This document shows positions 26,855-33,579 of a DNA stretch of 64,000 bases, in pieces. Numbering within the stretch: the stretch's first letter is position 1; every line of letters starts with the position of its first letter. Below the pieces are notes generated by a model. It saw only the letters and a list, made by a program, of their open reading frames with translations, did no database searches and was not told the DNA's origin. Source of the stretch: Kordia sp. (GTDB lineage Bacteria; Bacteroidota; Bacteroidia; Flavobacteriales; Flavobacteriaceae); the NCBI RefSeq assembly GCF_022447245.1, contig NZ_JAKVBC010000027.1, positions 1 through 64,000 on the forward strand. The letters run 5' to 3'. A program made the position numbers and the translations under genes.

Positions 26855-26874
26855 AAGCGAACCGAAGTTCGCTT
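26855..26874 (-). terminator. Rho-independent terminator (AGCGAAC family)
   Basis: AAGCGAAC-TTCG-GTTCGCTT then TTTTC on the minus strand, behind the LVIVD lipoprotein gene ending at 26939. Confidence 0.75.
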
Positions 26875-26938
26875 GTAATAACCGTTTTTTATTGTACAAT
26901 ACGTTTTTCTAATCTATCAAATGGACTGTCTTGATATA

Positions 26939-27682
26939 TTATAGTGAAATTGTACTCAACATAGTTTCGTTTTGGATGTCGTTCGGATCCAAAGCATATT
27001 GATACACACCTTGCTCGCCAACCAAAATCAGTAAGTCATTTTGAATAATAACATCAAAGCTTTCCGTATCAATGGCATGTACTAAGTTCATGTTTTCAGG
27101 ATCCGAGATATCAAATATCTTTACTTCATCATCACACACAAATAAATAATCGCCATAAAAACCCATTCCTACAGGTCCAGCCAAATTGCGTTGCGATATC
27201 AATATCGGATTCGTTATATCAGTTACATCATACACTTCTAAAACATTCAAATTTGCACCACATAAATTGCCTCCTTTTAAAGTTACAAAAGCATGTGTTG
27301 GTGTCGCAATCACAGGATCGCAAGCTGTAAAATGTTGTACAGACGACAGCAGTTGTGGCGTTTCAAAGTTATTGGCATCATAAATAAACATGCCGTTTCT
27401 TGAACCAATATACAAGTACGATTTGTAAGAAAACAACGTTTCTATATCAAACCCAACATTTACAGAGTTTACCTGTACGGGATTTTCTCTATCATTAATA
27501 TCAAATACATTTAAATTTTGGTTATCAACCGTGTACAAATGGTTGTCTAAAATTGTGAATCGCGCTAACGATCCCGATTGTCCTGTTTCGCTTGCAAAAT
27601 TTGCACTATCAGTACTATCGCTATTACAACTTACTAGTAATGTGATAAGGCTTCCTAAAAATATATATACAATTTTTCTCAT
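26939..27682 (-). CDS. LVIVD-repeat lipoprotein
   Basis: 247 residues with lipobox LLVSCNS. Repeats of the LVIVD type follow (HLYTVDNQNLNVFDINDREN, YLFVCDDEVKIFDISDPEN), forming a propeller-like surface protein. No catalytic motif. Its ATG overlaps the stop of the upstream lipoprotein gene (TAATG at 27680-27684), so they are cotranscribed. The pair lies among the precursor-peptide genes; a link to them is only positional. Confidence 0.8.
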   Translation of the reverse strand: MRKIVYIFLGSLITLLVSCNSDSTDSANFASETGQSGSLARFTILDNHLYTVDNQNLNVFDINDRENPVQVNSVNVGFDIETLFSYKSYLYIGSRNGMFIYDANNFETPQLLSSVQHFTACDPVIATPTHAFVTLKGGNLCGANLNVLEVYDVTDITNPILISQRNLAGPVGMGFYGDYLFVCDDEVKIFDISDPENMNLVHAIDTESFDVIIQNDLLILVGEQGVYQYALDPNDIQNETMLSTISL

Positions 27683-28179
27683 TAGTTTCCATTTAAAGTC
27701 CAGTTTACAACAATTTCATCAGTGCCAGTAGTATGATAAAAACCATCTGGCGAAAGCATTTGAGGAAAAGTATTTTCTATGCGTTTCGTTTCTGTAACAC
27801 TTGTCAAAGCATCATTAAACTTCAGCGCTACCAAATCTACGGCTTGGTTAATGTAGAAAGACTCTCCTTTAAAAATTATATCGGTAACACCGGGCGTCGT
27901 TAAAAACTTTTCCACCACTGGGTTTGCCGGATCGGCGTTATTAATAATATGAAAACCAACATGCGGTTCATTCACAAATAGGTAATTACCAATTACATAA
28001 ATTTTACCAGTTTTGGTAATGGAGCGTGCTTCTTGTAGTGTAATAGAACTTTCCAATTCTGTTCGCGAAAGTATCGTAGGTGTATAAGCTGTACTGGAAA
28101 TAGTATCGCCTCCATCATCTGAGTACCAACAGGAAACCAGACTCAGGCAGAGCATGAGGATAAAAAGTTTATTTTTCAT
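27682..28179 (-). CDS. LVIVD-like lipoprotein, partner of the next gene
   Basis: About 165 residues from the ATG at 28179 (MKNKLFILMLCLSLVSCWYS, lipobox LVSC); an in-frame ATG ten codons upstream is not at a signal start. TGKIYVIGNYLFVNEPHVG and FHIINNADPANPVVEKFL are LVIVD-type repeats. Overlaps the downstream paralogue's start. The 135-bp palindromic element at 28251 lies in its promoter region. Confidence 0.78.
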   Translation of the reverse strand: MKNKLFILMLCLSLVSCWYSDDGGDTISSTAYTPTILSRTELESSITLQEARSITKTGKIYVIGNYLFVNEPHVGFHIINNADPANPVVEKFLTTPGVTDIIFKGESFYINQAVDLVALKFNDALTSVTETKRIENTFPQMLSPDGFYHTTGTDEIVVNWTLNGN

Positions 28180-28250
28180 AAAAGGTTGTTGTTTAGTAGT
28201 TAGATACAAAAGAATGTATATGGTTGCGTGGTGATAGTGTTAAAGAAGCA

Positions 28251-28385
28251 AGAAGCTGTCTGAAAAATCTAATTTATCGTTAAACCAAACTTGATTCGGT
28301 TTCTCATGATTATTTCAAATCAATACAATGAGATTATGAATCAAGTTCTAAATGACTTTTTTTAATAATTTTTCAGACAGCTTCT
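28251..28385. repeat. 135-bp element with 18-bp terminal inverted repeats
   Basis: AGAAGCTGTCTGAAAAAT (28251-28268) and ATTTTTCAGACAGCTTCT (28368-28385) are perfect inverted repeats around 99 bp. A second nested pair, AACTTGATTC and GAATCAAGTT, and a third, CTCAT and ATGAG, point to a long cruciform or stem. TTTTTT follows on the plus strand. It has the length and layout of the element at 7663-7795 but a different sequence. The motif GCTGTCTGAAAA recurs in the terminator at 58708. Confidence 0.6.
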
Positions 28386-28426
28386 TTTTTATGTAGAACC
28401 GCTCTGTAAGTAAGCGTAGTTTCTCT

Positions 28427-28579
28427 TTAACAACCACTGCAATGACAAATAGAATCTCTTGTTCCAAGATCGCAGTAAATTCTTGTTGCATGTTGTATTG
28501 GCGTTCCGCCTGTAATGCTAAAATTAGAAATAGCAGTTTTTTAAGTGTTAATGCTTCAATCGTTTTTTTGATTTTTCAT
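28427..28579 (-). pseudogene. GG-leader precursor with two frame lesions in A-tracts
   Basis: From ATG 28579 the frame reads MKNQKND then TGA. Reading one base less in the A7 run near the start gives KTIEALTLKK, and one more A in the A6 run (28536-28541 area) then gives TAISNFSITGG and the core TPIQHATRIYCDLGTR plus DSICHCSGC with four Cys, ending at TAA 28427. The two indels restore the ATG frame, so leader and core are each recognisable but split. The leader motif LTLKKTAIS matches the intact relatives. Confidence 0.7.
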
Positions 28580-28710
28580 GATATATAGTTTTAAATTCGG
28601 TTACAAAACTATAAAAGCGACTGTGGCTACTTTCAGGAAAAAACCTATTTTTAGTAAATTAAATTAGCTGAGTTTAGTACAGTGCAAAAAACGTGTTTTT
28701 AAAATATAAA

Positions 28711-28741
28711 CAAGCCCAACAATAAACTTGTTGGGCTTGTT
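28711..28741 (-). terminator. Rho-independent terminator
   Basis: ACAAGCCCAACAA and TTGTTGGGCTTGT, a perfect 13-bp stem with a 5-nt loop, after the precursor gene ending at 28771. A decayed likeness (AAGCCCAACTA...TAGCTGTGCTT) stands near 29156-29182 behind the related gene at 29215. Confidence 0.8.
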
Positions 28742-28770
28742 ATGATTTTCACTAAACTAACAACAAATCC

Positions 28771-28974
28771 TTACCTTTTTGAACCAATACAAGGACCGTT
28801 ATTTGGAACACAATACGCATAAATTACTGCAACAGGTACTGAAGGGGTACAAGCAGCAGGTGACATACAATTGGTTGCATCACTTTGTACACCTCCAACA
28901 ATTTCTCGTGTTTGGTTTAGGGCAGAAACTTGTTTTTTGTTAAGTCGTAATGAGTTCACATTTCATTTTTTCAT
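28771..28974 (-). pseudogene. GG-leader precursor with TGA at codon 4
   Basis: From ATG 28974 the frame is M-K-K-stop (TGA 28963-28965) then NVNSLRLNKKQVSALNQ and GG, so the stop replaces the Lys/Arg at position 4 of the intact relatives. The core VQSDATNCMSPAACTPS and AYCVPNNGPCIGSKR has four Cys and is open to TAA 28771. A GTG at 28957-28959 lies in frame two codons past the stop and could restart a 62-residue peptide with a slightly shortened leader. So it is either a pseudogene or a re-started gene; it keeps a strong terminator. Confidence 0.7.
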
Positions 28975-29214
28975 GGTTTTAATGTTTTAGATTACTTTGT
29001 AGCCAAAGTACCATGAATACTAGGAAATATAAAGTAAAGCTATTCATCATTTACAAATTATACACTGCAAAATGAAGTATAATAAATTGAAACACAGAAG
29101 CGCATAGTGTCATTTGTCTAAAAACACAACAAAGTAAAAAATTGACATAAAATAAGCCCAACTAAACTAAGTAGCTGTGCTTTATTCATGGTAAAGTATA
29201 TAACTGTTATTATA

Positions 29215-29405
29215 TTATTGATGTCCTAGTTTAATAAACGCACTTTGGTTAGGGATAAAGTGAGTATAAATTGATGGTGGCGTTGGTAAACAAATGGCTG
29301 GTACCATACAATTAGTAGCTTCACTTACAGCTCCTCCTTTTACAGCTTCTACATTATTTAATGAAGAAACTAAGTTCTTGTTTAACTTTAAATTCTTTTT
29401 TTCAT
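29215..29405 (-). pseudogene. GG-leader precursor, off by one A in the start A-tract
   Basis: ATG 29405 is followed by A7-G-AATTTA, giving MKKRI and a stop. With A8, as in the intact gene at 33337, it reads MKKKNLKLNKNLVSSLNNVE, then AVKGG and a core AVSEATNCMVPAICLPTPP that is a clear sister of the core at 28771-28974 (SDATNCMSPAACTPS). The rest is open to TAA 29215. No ATG, GTG or TTG lies in the coding frame before the leader. Confidence 0.75.
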
Positions 29406-29682
29406 TGACATATATCTTAAGATGAATGTATGTTCATTCGTTAAACAGTGGTTTAGAAGTATTTCAAAAATTTGCTAGCAAAAAGAGAAGCAAGTCGTGA
29501 TTTATAAATTATATATCTGTAGTAGTAGTGATATATAAAACACGAGTTTGTTTTTGTAAAAAAGTCTTCAAAAAGCGCAAAAAACCATCAAAATTTAACG
29601 CTTACAAAAAAAATTCAACGCTTATCAAATAATTTCGGGGTTCAATTAATTTTTTTTCAGAGCTTCATACTATCAAGCAGCA

Positions 29683-29943
29683 ATGTTTCGTGCTGTTGAG
29701 AGTAAAATGCTTGTTGCAGCACTGCGAGACGCTTTTGTTTTTGTTGGAAAGTTTCATGCAGATCTGCGAGATCAATTTCAACACGTTGGAAAGCTTCATG
29801 CAGGTTTGCGAGAACGTTTCAAACGTGTCGGAAAGCTTCCTGCAAGCATGCGAGATGGGTTCAAATGCGTTGGAAAGCTTGTTGCATTGCTGCGAGATGG
29901 TTTCAAACGGCTTTTTGTTGCGAATAATGCAAAAAATCGTTGA
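29683..29943 (+). CDS. Doubtful open frame over the 42-bp repeats
   Basis: One of three open forward frames across the tandem repeats. It would encode an 86-residue protein with a 14-residue period (VGKLHAGLRERFKR, VGKLVALLRDGFKR), basic and amphipathic. The shifted frame encodes LESFLQACEMGSNA-type repeats. Since all three frames are open the coding evidence is weak; the repeat may act as DNA or RNA instead. It lies 42 bp before the DUF6261-like gene. Confidence 0.25.
   Translation: MFRAVESKMLVAALRDAFVFVGKFHADLRDQFQHVGKLHAGLRERFKRVGKLPASMRDGFKCVGKLVALLRDGFKRLFVANNAKNR
29701..29910 (+). repeat. Five tandem 42-bp repeats
   Basis: Units begin at 29701, 29743, 29785, 29827 and 29869. Each has the blocks GTTGGAAAGCTT, TGCA and TGCGAGA, then a TTTCAAACG-like end; unit 1 is the most divergent. 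The block is visibly GC-richer than its AT-rich flanks. There is no spacer variation, so it is not a CRISPR array. The AT-rich 295 bp before it (29406-29700) hold no gene. Confidence 0.85.
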
Positions 29944-29985
29944 AAAACAGTAAAATATTTATGAATCTTTTAAAATTAGCGTATT

Positions 29986-30762
29986 ATGGAAATACCTGTT
30001 TTCTCTCGCTACAGAAATAGCGAATTTTTACAATACATGAAAGATGTATTAGAACTTGTCAACGCCAATGATGTGGACGTATTGCAAGTAACTACCCAAC
30101 GCGATGCCCTTGCGGTCTTTGTTACACAAATGGACAATTTGTTTCAGCAAGAGCAGAGTAGTGGAATTACACAAGAACTAATTGAATTGGATACCCGACG
30201 CGATAAGGCGTTTATGGGAATCAAAGCCAACCTAGAAGCTTACAATCATCATTTTGATGAGCGTATGCAATCGGCAGCACGTAGTTTATTATTTAATATG
30301 AATAACTACGGTAGCAACATACCACGAATGAACTACCAAGCCGAAACCGCCGTTATTGATAGCATGCTATCCGATTGGGAAACCGAAACCGATTTGGCGA
30401 ACGCCATTACGACAACGGCACTTACCGATTGGATTGCGGAACTTAAAACTGCAAACGAAGCTTTTAACGACCGATACTTAGCACGTATCTCAGAATCGGC
30501 AGCCAACCCTGCAACGAGTTTTACCTCCTTACGTGAGGACACGACCGATGCCTACAAAACCTTAACGGCACATATAGAAGCACATGCCACATTGGGCAGC
30601 AATGCCACACATCAAGAATTGGTAAATGAGTTTAGTGTATTGGCAAAGCAGTACAACCAAACCGTAGGGCTTAGATTAGGTTCGGGAAGTACGGAGTCTT
30701 CGAGTTCTTCAGACTCCTTAAATACTGGGCAAAATCAAAATACCGATACCAACGAGGGCTGA
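29986..30762 (+). CDS. DUF6261-like protein
   Basis: 258 residues, mostly helical and cytoplasmic, no signal peptide: VFSRYRNSEFLQYMKDVLEL at the start, QRDALAVFVTQMDNLFQQEQ, TRRDKAFMGIKANLEAYNHH and a C-terminal Ser-rich tail (STESSSSSDSLNTGQNQNTD). The pattern matches what I recall of the Bacteroidota family DUF6261; function unknown. Preceded by the 42-bp repeats, which I believe recur before other such genes. The last two codons and stop (GAG GGC TGA) lie in a short interspersed repeat (GAGCGGAGTTGAAATG). Confidence 0.7.
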   Translation: MEIPVFSRYRNSEFLQYMKDVLELVNANDVDVLQVTTQRDALAVFVTQMDNLFQQEQSSGITQELIELDTRRDKAFMGIKANLEAYNHHFDERMQSAARSLLFNMNNYGSNIPRMNYQAETAVIDSMLSDWETETDLANAITTTALTDWIAELKTANEAFNDRYLARISESAANPATSFTSLREDTTDAYKTLTAHIEAHATLGSNATHQELVNEFSVLAKQYNQTVGLRLGSGSTESSSSSDSLNTGQNQNTDTNEG

Positions 30763-30785
30763 GCGGAGTTGAAATGTAATTAAAT

Positions 30786-31076
30786 ATGCCAAAAGGATAT
30801 ATGTACATATTAGAATGTAGTGACGGTAGTTACTATACAGGAAGCACCAAAGATTTAGCTAGGCGTTTTATGCAACATGCCACTGGAAATGGTGCCAACC
30901 ATACCAAAAAGCGCTTACCTGTTAAGTTGGTATATGTAGAAAGCTATAACCGAATTGATACTGCATTTTACAGAGAAAAGCAAGTACAAGGCTGGAGTAG
31001 AAAAAAGAAAGAAGCATTGATCGCGGGGAAGTATGAAAAACTTCCCGAATTATCCATAGCGTATCGGGATAAGTAG
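30786..31076 (+). CDS. GIY-YIG nuclease-domain protein
   Basis: 96 residues holding only a GIY-YIG fold: YMYILECSDGSYYTGSTKDL (GIY and YIG positions), the catalytic Arg in ARRFMQHATG, NHTKKR, and Glu in FYREKQVQGWSRKKKEALI. It matches the small single-domain GIY-YIG proteins common in Bacteroidota. 23 bp after the DUF6261-like gene, and its end is in a repeat-rich stretch, so mobile-element company is plausible. Cytoplasmic. Confidence 0.88.
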   Translation: MPKGYMYILECSDGSYYTGSTKDLARRFMQHATGNGANHTKKRLPVKLVYVESYNRIDTAFYREKQVQGWSRKKKEALIAGKYEKLPELSIAYRDK

Positions 31077-31170
31077 CCTTCGAGTGCCTCAGGCTACATC
31101 GAGTGCTGAATTCGAGGGCTAAGGTTCTCGAAGCCCGAAGCATGTTGCTGAGTTTATCGAAGCACGACCC
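31070..31170. repeat. Cluster of short palindromic repeats
   Basis: CTTCGAGTGCCTCAGGCT, then TTCGAGGGCT...AGCCCGAAG and TTATCGAAGCACGACCC: repetitive TCGA-bearing hairpins between convergent genes. Confidence 0.5.
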
Positions 31171-31204
31171 ATTTAGTTTTTTAGGAAGCTGTTTGGGTGG
31201 TTTT

Positions 31205-31543
31205 TTATATAATTTCAAAATGTTCCTTTAATTTTGTTTCTAAATTATGATCATTATCACTTGACTCACATATTAGAATTTGAATCTTCTTTTCGCGTTT
31301 TATTATATCTAATACTTCATTGGAAACATTTTTATTTGTGGTTAAGATTAGATTATTAAAATCTTTATTTCTTCTAATAGCTGTATTTATAACCTTTTCA
31401 GAAATCGGAAAGTCTTCTGCGCAATGAATAATGTAATAGCTGCTTTCATTGAGGATAAACCTATTGCCTTGTTGTTCCCAATCTATTTTTTTGAAGTTTT
31501 TCTGAAAAACGAAATCTTTTAAAAACTTATTTGTCACTTGCAT
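31205..31543 (-). CDS. Hypothetical protein
   Basis: 112 residues: MQVTNKFLKDFVFQKNFKKI, YYIIHCAEDFPISEKVINTA, LILTTNKNVSNEVLDIIKRE and KIQILICESSDNDHN. An alternating beta-alpha layout suggests a small Rossmann-like or restriction-like fold, but no catalytic motif is seen. No signal peptide. Not recognised; ends near the repeat cluster at 31070. The 240 bp upstream (31544-31781) hold nothing I can identify. Confidence 0.55.
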   Translation of the reverse strand: MQVTNKFLKDFVFQKNFKKIDWEQQGNRFILNESSYYIIHCAEDFPISEKVINTAIRRNKDFNNLILTTNKNVSNEVLDIIKREKKIQILICESSDNDHNLETKLKEHFEII

Positions 31544-31781
31544 TTTTTTTAGGACATCTAAAAATCTAATAAAGTCTTTCTCATGATCAATTTAAAACCT
31601 AATAAAGATTGAAGCGAAAAAATATAAAAGAGTTAAGTGAATCACTATTGTAATTAATAATATGCTTATAAATAATGATTCATATTTTTCGAATAGGAAA
31701 AAATATTCTAAAGTAAATAATACTATTAAAGGATATATTTGTAAAATAACTTAAATCTCCTTAAGTAGTTAAACAAACAAC

Positions 31782-32108
31782 CTATCTCTTATTTTCTTCA
31801 ACTTCCAACTGCTCCCTACAAACCTTATCCAACCACAAGCCATCTACTATTACTAATAATAAAAGTATGCTTGTCAAATAATCTGGAACTCTAGTTTGTT
31901 TCATATAAGCAATATCATGATGATCAATAGCATCCTTCCAACCCACACTATAAAAAACGATCAATCCTATAACAACGAAAATTAGACCTTTTGCACCTGT
32001 ATACCATTTGGGCTTTTTGTATGCTAATATGATCATGATAATCAAACATACCACAGTAATAATTGCTGTATGTGTTAAAGTTATTTTTGATAAAAATTCT
32101 CCAATCAT
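31782..32108 (-). CDS. Small membrane protein
   Basis: 108 residues with three hydrophobic segments (about 12-30, 38-55, 78-95: TAIITVVCLIIMIILA, GLIFVVIGLIVFYSVGW, LTSILLLLVIVDGLWL) and a charged tail. No family recognised. Preceded by a repeat-bearing gap. Confidence 0.6.
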   Translation of the reverse strand: MIGEFLSKITLTHTAIITVVCLIIMIILAYKKPKWYTGAKGLIFVVIGLIVFYSVGWKDAIDHHDIAYMKQTRVPDYLTSILLLLVIVDGLWLDKVCREQLEVEENKR

Positions 32109-32149
32109 GTATATATAAATAGTAAAATGGTATTGTGCTTATTAAGGCA

Positions 32150-32244
32150 AATGTGGGCTGAGGTTATACTCGTAACCCGAAGTACGGTAAACTGAATTTG
32201 AGCAATGAGCGTTTAGAAGTGCGGGTAGCAGAGCATAGTCGAAG
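32150..32244. repeat. Short interspersed repeats
   Basis: GGCTGAGGTTATACTCG...AACCCGAAG and GCATAGTCGAAGTTACGC, repetitive extragenic pieces related to those at 30757 and 31070. They abut the end of the RadC-like gene. Confidence 0.45.
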
Positions 32245-32865
32245 TTACGCTTGCTTAATATCCCGAATATACAAACCTGTCAACTCTTTAATAGTTTGGT
32301 TGTCATAACCTTTCTCTTTCATTCTGCGCGCTGTTTTCATCAACTCTTCTTTTACAGCTTTCTGTTTTTCAAACTTTAACTGCATTTCTTTCATAGTTTC
32401 GCTTTCGCGTTGTTTGAGTTCGTACAAACCACTCTTTTTAAGTTCGGCAATAATACCTTTACTTTCAAAGCTCGTAAAGCCACTTTCGGTAATAATGAGA
32501 AGGTCTACAATTTCAATAATGATCAATTTTCCAACCTTTAGCATTCGCTCGGTCAACTCTTTATCATTTTGTGACGTTTTCAAATTCCCACTCGGATGGT
32601 TATGCACCAATATCATCTTTACGGCAAGTTTGTAAATCCCCATTCGGAAAACATCGGGTGGCGATACATTCACATAATTTTGTGCCCCAATAGAAATTAA
32701 CTCTACAAATAGTATGGTATTATCCGTTTTGAGTCCTACAACCCAAAAATGCTCCTGCGCACGTCGTATTTTGTTTTGTCTTAGTAGTATTTGTTGCATC
32801 ACGCTGTATACGTCGTGTGCGTTAAGTATTTGTATTTTTTGTGCTTGAGTCAGTCGTACGTTCAT
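32245..32865 (-). CDS. RadC-like JAMM (JAB) domain protein with a C-terminal extension
   Basis: 206 residues. The N-terminal 145 residues form a RadC/JAB domain with intact metal ligands: HNHPSGNLKTSQND is the H-x-H-x7-S-x2-D signature. The usual LLDH is EIVDLLII, so Asp is kept but His is not. After about 150 comes a charged coiled coil (EMQLKFEKQKAVKEELMKTA) and an end like GLYIRDIKQA that resembles tails of Rpn/PDDEXK-type or HTH regions. The N-terminal RadC HhH part is absent. Common in mobile or accessory regions. Confidence 0.85.
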   Translation of the reverse strand: MNVRLTQAQKIQILNAHDVYSVMQQILLRQNKIRRAQEHFWVVGLKTDNTILFVELISIGAQNYVNVSPPDVFRMGIYKLAVKMILVHNHPSGNLKTSQNDKELTERMLKVGKLIIIEIVDLLIITESGFTSFESKGIIAELKKSGLYELKQRESETMKEMQLKFEKQKAVKEELMKTARRMKEKGYDNQTIKELTGLYIRDIKQA

Positions 32866-32981
32866 ATTTCAAATATAGGAAAATTAGTATGGAGATGTTG
32901 GATTTTTTGGTGTTGGGTTTTGGGGATTAGAGATTAGACATTGGAGGTGTTTCAAAGTACGAATCAAGAAAGCACTAGTAA

Positions 32982-33022
32982 TGAGTGGAGTTGAAATGAA
33001 GCTAACACTTCAACTTCGCTCA
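32982..33022. repeat. Short interspersed palindromic repeat
   Basis: TGAGTGGAGTTGAAATGAAG faces CTTCAACTTCGCTCA, an imperfect inverted repeat related to GAGCGGAGTTGAAATG at the end of the DUF6261-like gene. Confidence 0.5.
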
Positions 33023-33032
33023 GTGTAAAAAA

Positions 33033-33061
33033 AAAGCGACCTCCAAAAAGAAGATCGCTTT
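33033..33061 (-). terminator. Rho-independent terminator
   Basis: AAAGCGA and TCGCTTT with T9 after it on the minus strand, past the precursor gene ending at 33086. Confidence 0.65.
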
Positions 33062-33085
33062 GTACTATATAATTGTAACAGACTA

Positions 33086-33337
33086 CTATCCTCTCTCTGC
33101 ACAAAGAGACGCAGGACTTGTATCGTCATTCTTAAACTGTGTTTTTTTAATCGTTGGAGGACACGCCGCCATAGAATCGCACATCATAAACTTAGAACAG
33201 GTTGTGGCACTCACATTAACATCGATGGTACGAATAATTTCTGTAATAACTTCGGTACCTCCTTTAATGGTTTGTAAGTTTAAATGAGAAATGGTCGATT
33301 TTGTAAGACGTAATGTTTTTAAATTCTTTTTTTTCAT
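33086..33337 (-). CDS. GG-leader natural-product precursor peptide (intact)
   Basis: 83 residues from the ATG at 33337 (an open frame reaches further up but without leader-like sequence). Leader MKKKNLKTLRLTKSTISHLN, GG at 26-27, and a long 56-residue core with SATTCSKFMMCDSMAAC and a lone late Cys (SLCAERG). The start is ATG-A8-G-AATTTA, the in-frame form of the tract that is A7 in the broken gene at 29405. It has its own terminator. No modifying enzyme is adjacent, so maturation would be by one encoded elsewhere. Confidence 0.82.
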   Translation of the reverse strand: MKKKNLKTLRLTKSTISHLNLQTIKGGTEVITEIIRTIDVNVSATTCSKFMMCDSMAACPPTIKKTQFKNDDTSPASLCAERG

Positions 33338-33579
33338 AATTGGGAAGTTTTTAAAATGGTTAGTACGAGTTTTCTTTTTAAGCAAAAATTAGGAAGAAAA
33401 CTTAATTCCTAAGTACGGTTTTACCGTAAATGCATTATTAGTGTTTGTAAATGAGTTTATTATATTTTTTAAAAAGTGGTAAATAAAAAAAAGATGCTCA
33501 TAAATAATGAACACCTTTCCTGCGAATTATTAAATAAACCAATGTATGAATTTACTCTTGCGAGTGTAACAAGAATAAA

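Noticed and set aside
28251-28385. Insertion sequence
   Set aside because: No transposase frame and no clear target-site duplication; at most a MITE-like or structured element.
19310-28965. Recoding of TGA as a sense codon, since TGA interrupts genes at 19310, 28963 and 59358
   Set aside because: TGA ends intact genes here in tight overlaps (48981-48983, 50369-50371, 62391-62393), so the standard code holds and the three cases are lesions.
26504-29405. Frameshifts as plain sequencing errors
   Set aside because: Not excluded, but long genes around pass through many A/T runs intact, and one lesion is a TGA substitution rather than an indel.
29701-29910. CRISPR array
   Set aside because: The 42-bp units are contiguous with no unique spacers and no cas gene nearby.
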